From the NCBI GenBank assembly GCA_028023455.1, contig JAQFVV010006313.1, forward strand, positions 3,203,147 through 3,267,146: a stretch of DNA of 64,000 nucleotides. The letters are read 5' to 3'. Positions 49,315 to 62,169 of this stretch are shown here, piece after piece (positions within the stretch are counted from its first letter, which is position 1; each line of letters begins with the position of its first letter). The position numbers and the translations under genes were made by a program. The DNA comes from Epiperipatus broadwayi. Lineage: Eukaryota > Onychophora > Udeonychophora > Euonychophora > Peripatidae. The notes below the pieces were generated by a model that had not been told where the DNA came from, made no database searches, and worked only from the letters and a program-made list of their open reading frames with translations.

Positions 49315-49349
49315 CCAATCAAATGAGGTATTCTTACAGACTATAAATA
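49315..49349 (+). promoter_or_regulatory. CCAAT + TATA-like cluster pointing to the palindrome centre
   Basis: CCAAT at 49,315-319 and TATAAATA at 49,342-349, followed by a GC-richer GCACGGGGGTATCAGAGG. Both boxes are conserved in the mirror copy. In such AT-rich DNA chance occurrence is likely; no downstream gene is seen. Confidence 0.2.
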
Positions 49350-49784
49350 TGAATTGCACGGGGGTATCAGAGGAGATTAATAATGGTTTGAATCCAGAGA
49401 AAGGTATATTAGTAACTATTGAAGTGATAGTACTTTAAAAATTTTATTTTAGTCAATTTTTTTAGTCCTTTCTTATAGTTTTATTTACAGAAACTAATTG
49501 ATAATATTTAAAAAGTATTTTGCAAAAGAGAGTTTAAAATAAAATATATTTGGGAACTTCTTGAAAATGATTTTTTAATTTTTAAAAGTTACTTGCCAGG
49601 ATTATTTTATCTGAAATTTGACCTAAACTTCACAATGCAAAAATGGATATACTGTGGAATAAAATGGATATAAGTTCTAACAATATAAAAAATGTTTTTG
49701 GAATATTTTGATACAGCTTTATTAATGCTTCACCAGAGAACTGTTCTAGTGCATAAAACCCTCAGTTCGGACATTATACAGAGT

Positions 49785-49885
<101 letters not shown>

Positions 49886-51484
49886 AGACATATTATTTAT
49901 AAGTTTATCCAATAATTATTTTTAAAAAATAGTAATAAGACAATTATATCTTATGAATCGTTTTATATAATATTATATCAAAAGGAGTAAAATGTTATAT
50001 CCTTTCTGAAGGTAACATTTAAAAAAAAAATATTTTCAAGAGTTAAAGAAAGAACCCAGGAGAATATATTACAGAAGCGTTTTTGATATTAAAACCTCCA
50101 GTCTTAGAATTGTTTAAAATGTATTTAGAGAACATTTGTTTAAAAGTACTTGAAGTTTTTTTAAAAAGGTGATATATAAAAAATATCAAACGAAAGTTTT
50201 AAATTTATTAAGGATGGAAACTTATATAAAAAAAGTGAACACATAGTTGAATAAAAAATGGAACCATGGAAATATTGTAAAAAAAAGTTTACCAAATATT
50301 TTAAAGTTAAGCTAGATGGAGTGATGCATCGGATACGCTGCAGAGAATATTGAAGAAATTTCATGGGATTAATTAATATTATGATTTAATAATTATCATC
50401 CTAAATACTAAAACCAAGGATTATTTTCTATAAATTTTACTAAATGGATTAATATTTATTTTTATTTTTAAACTTTAACGCGCTTGGAGGAGAACATTTT
50501 AAAACTCTAGAGAAAGTAATAAACATTTTGGACTTATCAGGAACTATTGTCAAGAAAATATGTAATTATAGTTTTGTTTCCTTTTATTTTATTAACCTAG
50601 TTTAAATCTAATTTTTTTAATAAGATTAGGAAAACATAAAACAATTTGTTGATGATATAAAATTTTATAATGGAATAATCTAAATTATTAGATTATTCCA
50701 TTATAAAATTTTATATCATCAACAAATTGTTTTATGTTTTCCTAATCTTATTAAAAAAAATTAGATTTAAACTAGGTTAATAAAATAAAAGGAAACAAAA
50801 CTATAATTACATATTTTCTTGACAATAGTTCCTGATAAGTCCAAAATGTTTATTACTTTCTCTAGAGTTTTAAAATGTTCTCCTCCAAGCATGTTAAAGT
50901 TTAAAAATAAAAATAAATATTAATCCATTTAGTAAAATTTATAGAAAATAATCCTTGGTTTTAGTATTTAGGATGATAATTATTAAATCATAATATTAAT
51001 TAATCCCATGAAATTTCTTCAATATTCTCTGTGGCGTATCCGATGCATCACTCCATCTAGCTTAACTTTAAAATATTTGGTAAACTTTTTTTTACAATAT
51101 TTCCATGGTTCCATTTTTTATTCAACTATGTGTTCACTTTTTTTATATAAGTTTCCATCCTTAATAAATTTAAAACTTTCGTTTGATATTTTTTATATAT
51201 CACCTTTTTAAAAAAACTTCAAGTACTTTTAAACAAATGTTCTCTAAATACATTTTAAACAATTCTAAGACTGGAGGTTTTAATATCAAAAACGCTTCTG
51301 TAACATATTCTCCTGGGTTCTTTCTTTAACTCTTGAAAATTTTTTTTTTTTTAAATGTTACCTTCAGAAAGGATATAACATTTTACTCCTTTTGATATAA
51401 TATTATATAAAACGATTCATAAGATATAATTGTCTTATTACTATTTTTTAAAAATAATTATTGTATAAACTTATAAATAATATG

Positions 51485-51489
<5 letters not shown>

Positions 51490-51577
<88 letters not shown>
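51490..51577. repeat. (TA)n microsatellite
   Basis: Mirror of 49,790-49,882, with an ATACATA interruption. Confidence 0.95.
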
Positions 51578-51579
<2 letters not shown>

Positions 51580-52013
51580 ACTCTGTATAATGTCCGAACT
51601 GAGGGTTTTATGCACTAGAACAGTTCTCTGGTGAAGCATTAATAAAGCTGTATCAAAATATTCCAAAAACATTTTTATATTGTTAGAATTTATATCCATT
51701 TTATTCCACAGTATATCCATTTTTGCATTGTGAAGTTTAGGTCAAATTTCAGATAAAATAATCCTGGCAAGTAACTTTTAAAAATTAAGAAATCATTTTC
51801 AAGAAGTTCCCAAATATATTTTATTTTAAACTCTCTTTTGCAAAATACTTTTTAAATATTATCAATTAGTTTCTGTAAATAAAACTATAAGAAAGCACTA
51901 AAAAAATTGACTAAAATAAAATTTTTAAAATACTATCACTTCAATAGTTACTAATATACCTTTCTCTGGATTCAAACCATTATTAATCTCCTCTGATACC
52001 CCCGTGCAATTCA

Positions 52014-52048
52014 TATTTATAGTCTGTAAGAATACCTCATTTGATTGG
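52014..52048 (-). promoter_or_regulatory. mirror of the CCAAT/TATA-like cluster
   Basis: TATTTATA at 52,014-021 and ATTGG at 52,044-048; on the minus strand this is the same cluster as at 49,315-49,349. Low confidence for the same reason. Confidence 0.2.
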
Positions 52049-52851
52049 TTGATTCTTACTTTTAGCTTGAGAAAAAATTTACATATTTTCAATTTTTTAC
52101 AGAATTGAATCTTTAAAATAAAAATTTATGACGTAATGACTCAAAAATATTATTTAAAATACTACTTTTAAATCAATTATTACTTTATCAAAATTATTTA
52201 AATATTTAAAATAACTTTTAAAATAATTTTAATAACCTATTCCACACTTAATATTCCATTTATCTTGTTTTATTTAAACAAAATATTTAATTTTTATTAT
52301 ATCTGTATTCATCTTTATTACATTACTTAAAACATTACATACGATAGTTAACTTAATATTTATTATTATTTGCTTTTATGATAGGCAATAATTCCATCCA
52401 ATTCTATAATGCAATCTTTTAAAATATTTTAAATTTTGTTATTAATTCAACCAAGCTGTGTGTGTGAAAGTATGCATTATACAAGTCACATGATCAATAA
52501 CTTTGACAGACGATTTTTAATCTATTTCTCGCCTAGACTAATACAATTGATACACTTATTATATTTAATAATATAATTATAAAATTTGGAAAAATAATTT
52601 AAAATATAGAATTAAATACAATTCTCACCATCGTAAAGTTTATTTTTAAAATATATTATATTAATTTTGATTATTAAACATAGTTTATAAATTTAAATAC
52701 TGTATAACATTTATTTATCTATACGTTTAAGACTATTAAAATTGAACTTTTTTAAAAATACTTTTAATTATTTATAGCTGTGTTATTTAATATGGCCAGC
52801 TTTTGCAACCATATGCAACAATATTTTAAGCTTTACTTAACTACCTTTAAG

Positions 52852-52881
52852 TGGAGTTCAGACGTGTGCTCTATCCGATCT
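52852..52881 (+). other. Illumina TruSeq adapter remnant (artefact)
   Basis: TGGAGTTCAGACGTGTGCTC followed by T, A, then TCCGATCT: the Illumina read-2 adapter end with one inserted A at 52,873. On both sides the sequence matches the mirrored left arm (CTACCTTTAA before, ATTTGCTTTAGCC after). The 29 bases expected from the left arm (48,499-48,527) are missing. It is sequencing-library contamination carried into the assembly. Confidence 0.97.
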
Positions 52882-53016
52882 TATTTGCTTTAGCCTCAAA
52901 TTGTACTTTATAATATAATTAACTTAATACGATTACCATATTAAAAGAACATATTCTAAAATTTAAAATTTTTAGTAATTGACTGAGATGGACTATTACT
53001 GACCTATAGAAAAGGG

Positions 53017-53020
<4 letters not shown>

Positions 53021-53104
<84 letters not shown>
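53021..53104. repeat. (TA)n microsatellite
   Basis: Continuous TA run; mirror of the interrupted run at 48,260-48,345. Confidence 0.95.
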
Positions 53105-53109
<5 letters not shown>

Positions 53110-53628
53110 TTTGTTAATTTTTAATAGATTGTGTATCAATCAACTAATATAAAACAGTTTATATCAAAACAATAAGTTTTCCAAATGTTGCCTATCTCAT
53201 TAATTAAATAATAAATTGACATTGGTCAGTATCATGATTGACAGGAATTGTGTGTTTTTTTTTAAAAAAAGGTGTCTTAACAAACTAAAAAACAATCTAA
53301 TATGTATAATCATACCAATGATTCTATTGATACTAAAGTGCAATGCTAAATAAATAATACCATAAGAAAATTTTTCTTTTGGAAATAGACCAAAAAGAAT
53401 TATTGAAAATAGCCATTCTGTGTCAAAATACATGTATCTCTAAATAAAATGTTGAAGTAGTTTCTATGCCTATAGCAATAAACATCACATGATCACCTCC
53501 TTTTATGCTTGTGCATAACTGTTGTTAAAACAGGAAAAACTCACTATATATATTACCACACACAGCAAACTAGAGTAATCAATGGATGCCAGAAGGCTTG
53601 TGCATAAAATCCCCATCTAGTGCCTACT

Positions 53629-53683
53629 CATCCAATATCCCCAGACTAGTTTCTGGCTTATGGCCTTCATCAGTGAGAAGATC
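53629..53683 (-). ncRNA. hammerhead ribozyme, type 1, intact core
   Basis: Mirror of 47,680-47,733. Minus strand: TCTCA, CTGATGA, GGC-CATAA-GCC, GAAA, ACTAGT, C, TGGGG, ATATTGGATG. All core bases present. Confidence 0.65.
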
Positions 53684-53700
53684 TCGATTCAGTGCTCTCT

Positions 53701-53763
53701 GATCCAAGGCTCCTCACTGACGAAGGCCATAAGCCAAAAACTAGTCTGGGGTTGTTGAGATGA
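53701..53763 (+). ncRNA. hammerhead ribozyme, type 1, inactive (G12A)
   Basis: GATCCAAGG, CCTCA, CTGACGA, GGC/GCC, then AAAA for GAAA, ACTAGTC, TGGGG. Shares the lost catalytic G with its mirror at 47,602-47,661. Confidence 0.7.
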
Positions 53764-53869
53764 GTAGGCACTAGATTGGGATTTTATGCACAAACCTTCT
53801 GGCATGCATTGATTACTCTAACTTGCTGTGTGTGCAATATATATAATGAGTTTTGTCTGTTTTATGCTT

Positions 53870-55824
53870 ATAGCAAATAAATGAATAGTTGAAAAAATAA
53901 ACTTCACAATATTTTTTTAAATAAAAATAATTCTAACAGGTTTTATTTAACTCTTTTCTGTATTAATGTAAAAAATAAAAATTTCTATAATCTTGTATGT
54001 AAATAACGTTTTCAACTATATATTGTAACGGAAATACGACGATCAAAGGCACTTCCCTTTTATTTATATTTATAATACTGGATTCTTAAATTCAAAATCA
54101 TCCACCTTCTATTACTGCAAGTAGAGAGAACATACGGACATAAATGAATCTATATTCATACTTGACCAAACCTGTGACCATACGGATATTGACCCAGGTT
54201 ATTTTTCCCGGTCAAATGTCTCTTGACTGCTGTAATTATTAAAGAATTACAGTGTTTGGATAATTTATAAAATTAAATGGGATCAAGAATACTGCACCAC
54301 TAGCCTCATGTTACTTAGAGCTCAAAATGGAGTAATAATTATAACCCACACCCCTCCGGATATATATTAACTGTCTGAAGTGGTAAAGAACGAGATGAAA
54401 CAGATAAAATAATTAAGGAATATTTAAAAAAATAAATAAACAACAAGAAAAGCAATCAATTGAAATATTTACATACAATAAAAAATCATTGGATATAATG
54501 AAACGATTAAATGTATAGTTTAAATCCTACAAATGATTATAATCTACAAAAATAAATTATCCATTTATAGTCATCATTCCAAATATTAGAAAGAGTTTGA
54601 TTATTGTCTATATCATTAATATCTGGAATTTGCAATTATTTTAAATCAAAAATATGTGCACATATGTTCTATATAGGTGTGATATGTAATTTACCTAGGT
54701 TTTTCTTCATCTCTGATATGAGTTAAGGTCCTGCTGACTGTCATGTGGAATTCCTCCACTTCTTTAGCAGGGAATGGTGGCTCTTAGATTTGACTTGGTT
54801 TGTGGAATTTCTTTTTATTCATAGTGACTTCTCCATACTAGGACATCAAGGGCATGCAGACAGATCATCAGGGCACTACATCGGCAGTTGTTACATTGCA
54901 AAGGTGACCGTACAAGCATGGTGGGTTTGAATTGACCAGTGATCGTGATGGCCCTTAGCCACACATCCTTGAAGCTTCACTTATGTTGTAGTTTATTTTC
55001 ATGTTCATACAGTGTTCAGTCTTCTATATTGAGGTCCTTTGACTCAGCTTTCTGGTTTTTCTTTTCAAATTTAACTTTTCATGTCTGCTTTCTATTATAT
55101 TTTTCTGCTTCTTATCAGAGCTGTGTCCTCACTAAAGTCACTATGTGAACTCTCTTTAGAATCAATTTAATTAATTTCTTTTTCCAAATTCTTTCATTAT
55201 CTTGATCTTTTTGTTTGTTGCTTTCCATTTTCACCTTCCACTTTAAGATACCTTCAGCAACTTATATAAATTTACTTTTTTATACAATTTTGTAGCAATA
55301 TTTTACATTTATTTCTTATTTATTTTATTTTCCTTTTAATAAAATAAATTTTTAATAAAATATTTTCATTTGACATGCATTAAACGTTGCTGTCTTTATA
55401 CATTCTTTATACATACTTTCACACATACATTTCATTTTTTTGTCAAAATGTGTACTTTTTATGAAATTGATCTTTATCTTTTTGTCTTATTTTAAATTCT
55501 ATTTATAATTTTATTAAAACTCCTCAATCTTTACTTTTTTATAAATCATTTTAAGTTTCTATTTTGTTTATATTTTCTTTCTCACCTTTTTATTTTAAAC
55601 CAAACATACGATTTCAATATTTTTACATTTAAATATTTCTATTTTTCCAAAATATTAACTTTGGAGAGTAAAAGATAAGAATCTTTTCAATTCTATTTCC
55701 CTCTCTTTTATTTCATTATAGAAATTAATTATGACCTTATCTTTCTTCAATGGTTAGATTCCTTTATTTATTTATTTATTTTTTTCTATTTCAAAAAGAA
55801 AACTACAATATTTAATATTGTTTA
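53870..55824. other. anonymous sequence, mirror of 45,552-47,509
   Basis: No recognised gene. See the left-arm entry. Confidence 0.35.
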
Positions 55825-56110
55825 GGTACTTACGGATAATTTGCCTGATGACGTATTTGACCCACTGGTTTCCCTTCCGGTAGGCATCGACGATCTTTGT
55901 ATGACAACGTTGTCATGGCAACGAAGTGACTGGCGTGATTAATCCATCAGAGAGTCAATTTTTTTTTTTTTTTAAACCGCGAGATTTAAAATTCGGAGAG
56001 AGGTTTGGGAAATTTTTTGATTTTTCTGTCTATTGTGATTTTGCTATCCACTTGATCACAGTGATTTTTTTCAGCTCTTCCATTGCGTCCTTGATATTTT
56101 ACTTTGTGAT

Positions 56111-56996
56111 ATGGCTGAAGCTCCAAGAACCTTGTTTAGTTTACCGAGTACGGAGGAAGAAGCGATCATCTTCTTACAAGACCGCGGTCTTCTCCCCAAA
56201 AGGAAATTATGTCAAAATGGGCATGAAATGAAAAAATATATTCACAATTCCAAGAAACAATGGCGGTGTAACTTGAAGGATTGCCTGTCAGAAATTGCAA
56301 TTAGAAAAGGCACGTGGTTTGTTGGCTCCAAAATGACTTTCGTGGACCGCTATACGTTTCATCTATAGTTGGTCCAAAGAATTAACATCGATAACATTTT
56401 GTGCGGAGGAATTGAATATTTCGGACAAAACTGTTATCGATTGGAACAACTACCTCCGGGAAGTTTGTACCTGGAGATTGTTAAGAAATGAAAGGCGGAA
56501 AATCGGAGGTCCCAACACAATCGTTGAGATTGATGAAAGCCTCTTCACAAAACGGAAGAACAATGCCGGAAGAGTCCTACCACAGCAATGGCTATTTGGC
56601 GGCGTGTGCAGAGAGACTGAGGAATGCTTTATTGTAGCCATTCGAGATAGAAGTGCGTCTACTCTCATGCAAGAAATTTTGCAAAATGTACATGAAGGCT
56701 CGACTATCTACAGCGATTGCTGGAAGGGATACAAGAGCGAAGAGTTAGCTGAGGCTGGATATGAACACCATCGTGTTAATCACACATACAACTTCGTAGA
56801 CCCCACAACTGGCGTACATACACAGAATGATGAAAGGTTGTGGGGTTTGGTCAAATGGCGTAATAAAAAACACAGAGGGACAGCACGTCAGCACCTGGAC
56901 TCATATTTGAGCGAGTTTATGTGGAGGCAGTCGTACAAAGCTGATCCTTTCGCTGCAATTTTAGAACATATATCCCAATTCAGTCCTCCACAGTGA
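56111..56996 (+). pseudogene. Merlin transposase (DDE, IS1595-like), single frameshift
   Basis: Starts at ATG 56,111 (MAEAPRTLFS), ends at TGA 56,994-996. The N-terminal part has the zinc-ribbon-like pattern CQNGH...WRC...C followed by RKGTWF, common to IS1595-type transposases. A frameshift at about 56,345 (FVDR...HL then stop) splits it; the other frame resumes as FIYSWSKELTS and stays open to the end. The catalytic DDE triad is visible: EIDES (first D), SDCW (second D), HTQNDERLW (E). The enzyme would cut and paste elements carrying the GGTACTTACGG TIRs. The frameshift is shared with the left-arm copy, so it predates the inverted duplication or is a shared assembly error. Confidence 0.9.
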
Positions 56997-57414
56997 ACGC
57001 TATTTGTAAGTAATTTTAATTTTTTTTATAATTATAATTTTAGAATTAATTATATTATTGAATATAGACAATAAGTAATCCAAATGCATGTAAAAGTAAC
57101 GTCACCATTAATGCCATATTCGCATTAAATCTTTATTTTAAATGTACAAACAATTTTTGTTAATATTTCTTCAATTAATTTGTAATTAATTTTCAATAAT
57201 TTTTTTAATAAAATTACCAATATACAATCCGTTTTTAAAATTACCAAATGCTTGTAGAAACTACGGCGTCTTACACCACATTTTATACAAGATGGCGATT
57301 AATGGTAGATTCGCATTAACTTTTTTTTTTTAAAATTTACAAAAAAAATTTTTTTTTTATATTTCTTCAATTATCAAACTTCCACTTAATTACATTTAAT
57401 TTGTAAATAATTTT

Positions 57415-58140
57415 TGGGTTAATATTTCTACAAATATCAAATTATTTTTCGTAAATTCATTAGCCAATGTATGTAAAAGTAGGGCATGTGATCGCGATTA
57501 ATGGCACATTTTTATGTGATCGCCATTAACGGCACATTTTCCATAATTTTTTGTTTTTATATTTTGTATTGACATTATTTTGTATTTCATGCATGTAAAT
57601 TTTCACTAATTTGTTGGGGTTTTTTTATTTTTGGGTTAATATTTCTACAAATATCAAATTATTTTTCGTAAATTCATTAGCCAATGTATGTAAAAGTAGG
57701 GCATGTGATCGCGATTAATGGCACATTTTTATGTGATCGCCATTAACAGCACATTTTCCATAATTTTTTGTTTTTATATTTTGTATTGACATTATTTTGT
57801 ATTTCATGCATGTAAATTTTCACTAATTTGTTGGGGTTTTTTTTTTGTATTTTTGGGTTAATATTTCTACAAATATCAAATTATTTTTCGTAAATTCATT
57901 AGCCAATGTATGTAAAAGTAGGGCATGTGATCGCGATTAATGGCACATTTTTATGTGATCGCCATTAACGGCACATTTTCCATAATTTTTTGTTTTTATA
58001 TTTTGTATTGACCTTATTTTGTATTTCATGCATGTAAATTTTCACTAATTTGTTGGGTTTTTTTTTTAAATTTTGGGTTAATATTTCTACAAATATCAAA
58101 TTATTTTTCGTAAATTCATTGCCTATACATGTACGTTTTA
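57415..58140. repeat. ~220-bp tandem repeats in Merlin (right arm)
   Basis: GGTTAATATTTCTACAAATA recurs at about 57,417, 57,635, 57,856 and 58,076; period about 220 bp. Units carry GTGATCGCGATTAATGGCAC boxes. The number of full units differs from the left arm. Confidence 0.85.
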
Positions 58141-58304
58141 AAATTAGCTACAATGTGTCGCTGTCATTAACACCATTGCCCCCCACAATTTCCACTTTTT
58201 GTTTTTATATTTTGCCATTTACCTTAGTTTTGATATTTCATGCATGTAAATTTTCACTAATTTGTTGGGGGTTTTTCTACAAATATCAAATTATTTTTTA
58301 GTAA

Positions 58305-58485
58305 ATTCATTGGCTATATTTTGTATTTTATATCTTGTACTACAAGCTTCGCTTGTCAAAAACACCCAGGGCCCCCCCCCAACAACTACAGCGCTACGCG
58401 CTGTTATAATTGGCCACATTTTTAAGATTTTTGAATAGTTTTCATGCATGTACATTTTAAATATTTTGTATTCACAGTATTAAAT
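58305..58485. repeat. single 183-bp unit in Merlin (right arm)
   Basis: Mirror of one of the two tandem units at 42,956-43,321 (CAAGCTTCGCTTG, run of C's, CAGCGCTACGCGC). Confidence 0.8.
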
Positions 58486-58598
58486 TTTCACTAATTTTTT
58501 TTTTTTGTATTTTTTTTCAGGACCAAGAAACATGCTGGTGTTCAGTCGGTGTGTATCACGTGACATTCCTTTTGTTTTTCATCACATGGTCAACCGAT

Positions 58599-58764
58599 GA
58601 CGTATTGCCCTGAAGGCATACCGATTTAATGTTGCGCTTTTTAACGTGACGTGTTCACGTGATATGCGGACACATCTTATCGAGTAGATGTGTCTGCAGA
58701 TCACTTGGAGACGTTATCTTAAAAATCGCAACATTAGACCGGTATGCCTTCAGGGTAATACGTC
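58599..58764. repeat. Merlin subterminal hairpin (right arm)
   Basis: Mirror of 42,668-42,833; the two sides run from GACGTATTGCCCTGAAGGC to GCCTTCAGGGTAATACGTC. Confidence 0.8.
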
Positions 58765-58789
58765 ATCAGGCAAATTATCCGTAAGTACC

Positions 58790-60867
58790 ATATTTAATAT
58801 TGTTTAATATTAAATATAAACATTGTTTAATATTAAATATAAACATGTGTGATGCAGTAAATGTGATCATCACTATACTACTATATATATTGAAATGAAC
58901 AATATATTAATCATTTTAATAAATAAAAGAGTAAAAAAAATATATTTTTATTTTTAACTAAGAATCTATACAAATCTATGCCTATATATATATATAAAAA
59001 TTAAATGATGTTCAGGAAGGAACTAAGTTTGGCATTTTAAAAAAAAAAAAACAAATCTTATTTTAAGCAAAGAGGATAGTGATTTATTTTCAACCTAAGA
59101 TTTTACCATGTTACCTTATTGTAAATAAAAAAGACCCCTACTAATGGTTATCTAGATCAATCTGAGACACTTTGAATGATATCTTGAATAACTTTGCTAA
59201 AATGAAAAATTAGCACTTATTTAAAAAAAAAAACAGCTAGAAATTACAGACTTTTAATAGTTGTCAGAAGAAGTAAGAGACAATTATTTTATTTTAGTGA
59301 GCCTTATATTTAAAGAGTAATTTATCAATTTATTTTAAATAATCTAAATTTGTCAAATAATGTTTTGTTATCCAGATATTATTTACTAAAAATTATAAGT
59401 TTAAAAAAAATGGGGAAGGGAAATGAAATTGTAAAACCTTCTGTTTACTTGATAAAATTATTTATATAGAAAAAAAAATTGTATAAAACATATATATGTT
59501 AAGTTTGTGAATTTTATATAAGTTATTAATAAAAGAAAAAGATAAAAATATTAATAATCATGTAAGTTTAATGTACACACATAATTGTCTATAACATAAA
59601 TAAGTGAAATTAATGATGTAATTATTTCCAATTAGTTTCATTGGTTCATACGATTAAACTCATTATTTGATTACTTAAGGAATTGGATTTCATGTAGATG
59701 GATTTATATATGAGCATTTGTCTGTTCAGTGTTTCAATAGTTTACATATGTTTATATCCATATGGGAGAATACATTCCTATGAGTTTATTGAGTTAGGAA
59801 CCAATTTCACAATGAATCATCTCTGTATGAATTGTAGCTGTATTAAATTGGGTTTAATTAGAACTCAAAAGGCCACTTCTTATAATTATTGTAAGGGAAA
59901 TTTATTCAGTTAGGGTTTAGATCAAAAATGTTCACTCATTTATATTAATTTTACGTAAATGATTATTTTTCGGAATATGATCTAAATAAGACCATTCCAT
60001 ACAATATATTATAATAAAGATATCATTGATGTCTATCCCATATAGAACATATCATATGTGTATGTAGGAAGCATGAATCAAAGTAGCTATATTTGTGAAT
60101 TCATACATGCACATAATTATATTGAAATTTATTGAAGGCAAATTTAAATGTATGGCTAATGTGGCATTATCTATGAATATATTAATACTATGGTGTATAA
60201 AGGTTAAAGGATTATGTTAAAGAAATAACGTGCATATCAATTAATGATTGTTGACTGGATTCACTGATCAATTAATAAGTACACTTGTAAATAAATTACT
60301 ATCATATCACTTGCTACAAATTGCATAATCTACCATCATTCATTACAAGTAACTTAAGTTCTCAGGGATTTTGCCAGCATTACAAAAGGATTGTGTAATG
60401 GTTATATTATTGTGAAATATTATTTTAAATGTATGTGCACTAGTTTTTTTCCTGTTGCTTAAAACCAGGTGGTTTCCATGTAACTTATTTAAATAAATAA
60501 ATTAATAGAGAAATGTAAAAATTGTGAAATATGATAGTCTGACCATTACAATATATACAAATCAACAATATAACAGAATTTATTAAAAATAACAAACTAG
60601 TAAAAATATAAATGAATTTCTTAAATATAATATTTAAATATTCTTTCAGCCTTAATTATAGGAATAATTTATAAAAAGAAACATATTGAAATAAGTATAG
60701 ACTCTCATTATTTTTCAGATTTGTAGATAGTAAAAAGACGCTTGATTCTACAACATTTTATCAGTGATTAAAGTATTGGATCATCAAGGTATAGAGCCAT
60801 GATATTGGAAATGCTGAAGAATTTTATTTTTTAGAAATGCAAAAGCAACACTAAAGTTGCATAATAA
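58790..60867. other. AT-rich DNA, mirror of 40,563-42,642
   Basis: No gene recognised. The 59,698-59,913 frame has no family resemblance. Confidence 0.4.
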
Positions 60868-61171
60868 TACTAGGTTACAACTTGCACATTACACAAACAA
60901 GTGAAACTCAATATGAAGATAATTATCAGGCTTAGCACTTTCACGAATTTTTAGTCCCCATATTCATAGCTATTTTGGGAGTGTCAGCTTGAGTTGTGAT
61001 TTTAAAAAGCTGGGTAGTAATTTATGAAAATTTATTCAATGTTTTCATATAGTACACTCCCAAGCTAAGCTATTAATATGGGGACTAAAGGTTCCCAAAA
61101 GTTTTAGGCCTGATAATTCTCTTAATATTGAGCTTCACTTGTTTGCATAATGTGCAAATTGTAACTTACTA
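60868..61171. repeat. ~300-bp hairpin repeat (right arm)
   Basis: Mirror of 40,259-40,562; arms start TACTAGGTTACAACTTGCAC. Confidence 0.75.
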
Positions 61172-61229
61172 TTCAAAGGTGAAGTAAAAATAATGATTTA
61201 TTTCAATAATGATACTAAGAAGATGTAAG

Positions 61230-62095
61230 ACAGAGTGAATTTACATCTCCAAAACTTTTACAGCAGTTTTGCAATAAGTATTTTGCAGATTAAAATGGAA
61301 TTATAAAGGATCAAAAGTAAATGGAGATTTTTTAAAATAATTTAGATTTTTCAGATGATATAATTGTTTTTCCAAATAATATTTTATAGCTTCAGAAAAT
61401 GTTGCTAGACTTATCATATGAAAGTAAAAAAAAAATAGGACTTAAATTAAATGGTAAAAAGGTTAAGATGATATTCAAAGGATTTTCTCAAAAGAAAAAA
61501 AAAATAATGATCGATAATGGTGAGGTAGAAATAGTTAACAACTACAAATATCTTTGTCAGATTATTATTACAGATGGAAACATAATGGATGAAATTAATT
61601 ATAGAATTAAAGTTGGTTGAAGTACATTTGGTAGAAAATAATATTAAAAGAAAATATATCTATGAATTTGAAAAAAAGGTTTTAATAAATGTGTTTTTCC
61701 AGTTAGCGCCTATGGATCTGAGATATAAACACTTAAGAGAAAACCAATAGAGAGCTTCAGTCCACTAAATCATATATGGAGAGGTATATGTTATGAGTAA
61801 CAACAAGAGATCAAAACTGAAATATATGTGTGAGAAAACAACCAACTGTTACAGACATCCTTGAAACAATTAATAGAATGAAATGGAATTGGCTTTGAAC
61901 ATATTTCTAAAAAAAATAATAATTCTTGGACAGTTAAAATCTTAAATTGGATTTGAAAGAATTGTAAAAAGCCTGGAAAAATACCACATGTGAGATGGAT
62001 GGGTGAAAAAAAAATCTGCTAGCATGATGTGGGGAAAAGGTTTGATTGAACATGGAGAGATTTTTATCCCACAGTGGATCAATAATGATTATAAA
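61230..62095 (+). pseudogene. non-LTR retrotransposon RT fragment, RTE-like (right arm)
   Basis: Reads in broken frames: TFTAVLQ.VFCRLKWNYKG and KVNGDFL.., matching the motif B-C region of RTE-like LINEs. The open stretch 61,399-61,620 follows: LLDLSYESKKKIGLKLNGKK, IMIDNGEVEIVNNYKYLCQI, ITDGN. Then the C-terminal KILNWI...PHVRWMGE and TWRDFYPTVDQ ending. The catalytic YADD box is destroyed (FRFFR). A short TGAT-rich tail follows at about 62,085-62,110. It is 5' truncated. Confidence 0.7.
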
Positions 62096-62169
62096 TGATA
62101 ATGATTATGAATAAAGAACAACAAAAAAATGCGTACTTTTCAGCAATTACATCTTTTGAGTTGCCTATT

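Larger units (their letters stand above)
50688..53469. other. central part of right arm, no gene
   Basis: Mirror of 47,881-50,683, with differences in run lengths and scattered substitutions; contains the adapter remnant at 52,852-52,881. No protein or RNA gene recognised. Confidence 0.4.
53470..53869. repeat. palindromic hammerhead repeat, right-arm inner locus
   Basis: Mirror of 47,510-47,880, with an intact minus-strand ribozyme and a damaged plus-strand one. Confidence 0.85.
55825..58789 (+). mobile_element. Merlin-type DNA transposon (right arm)
   Basis: 2,965 bp with the same 33-bp TIRs as the left-arm copy. The 8-bp word ATATTTAA follows the right TIR. On the left the same word is separated from the TIR by nine extra bases (TATTGTTTA), unlike the left arm, where the duplication abuts the TIR. 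The element holds a transposase pseudogene at 56,111, tandem repeats at 57,415-58,485 and a hairpin at 58,599. Confidence 0.85.
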
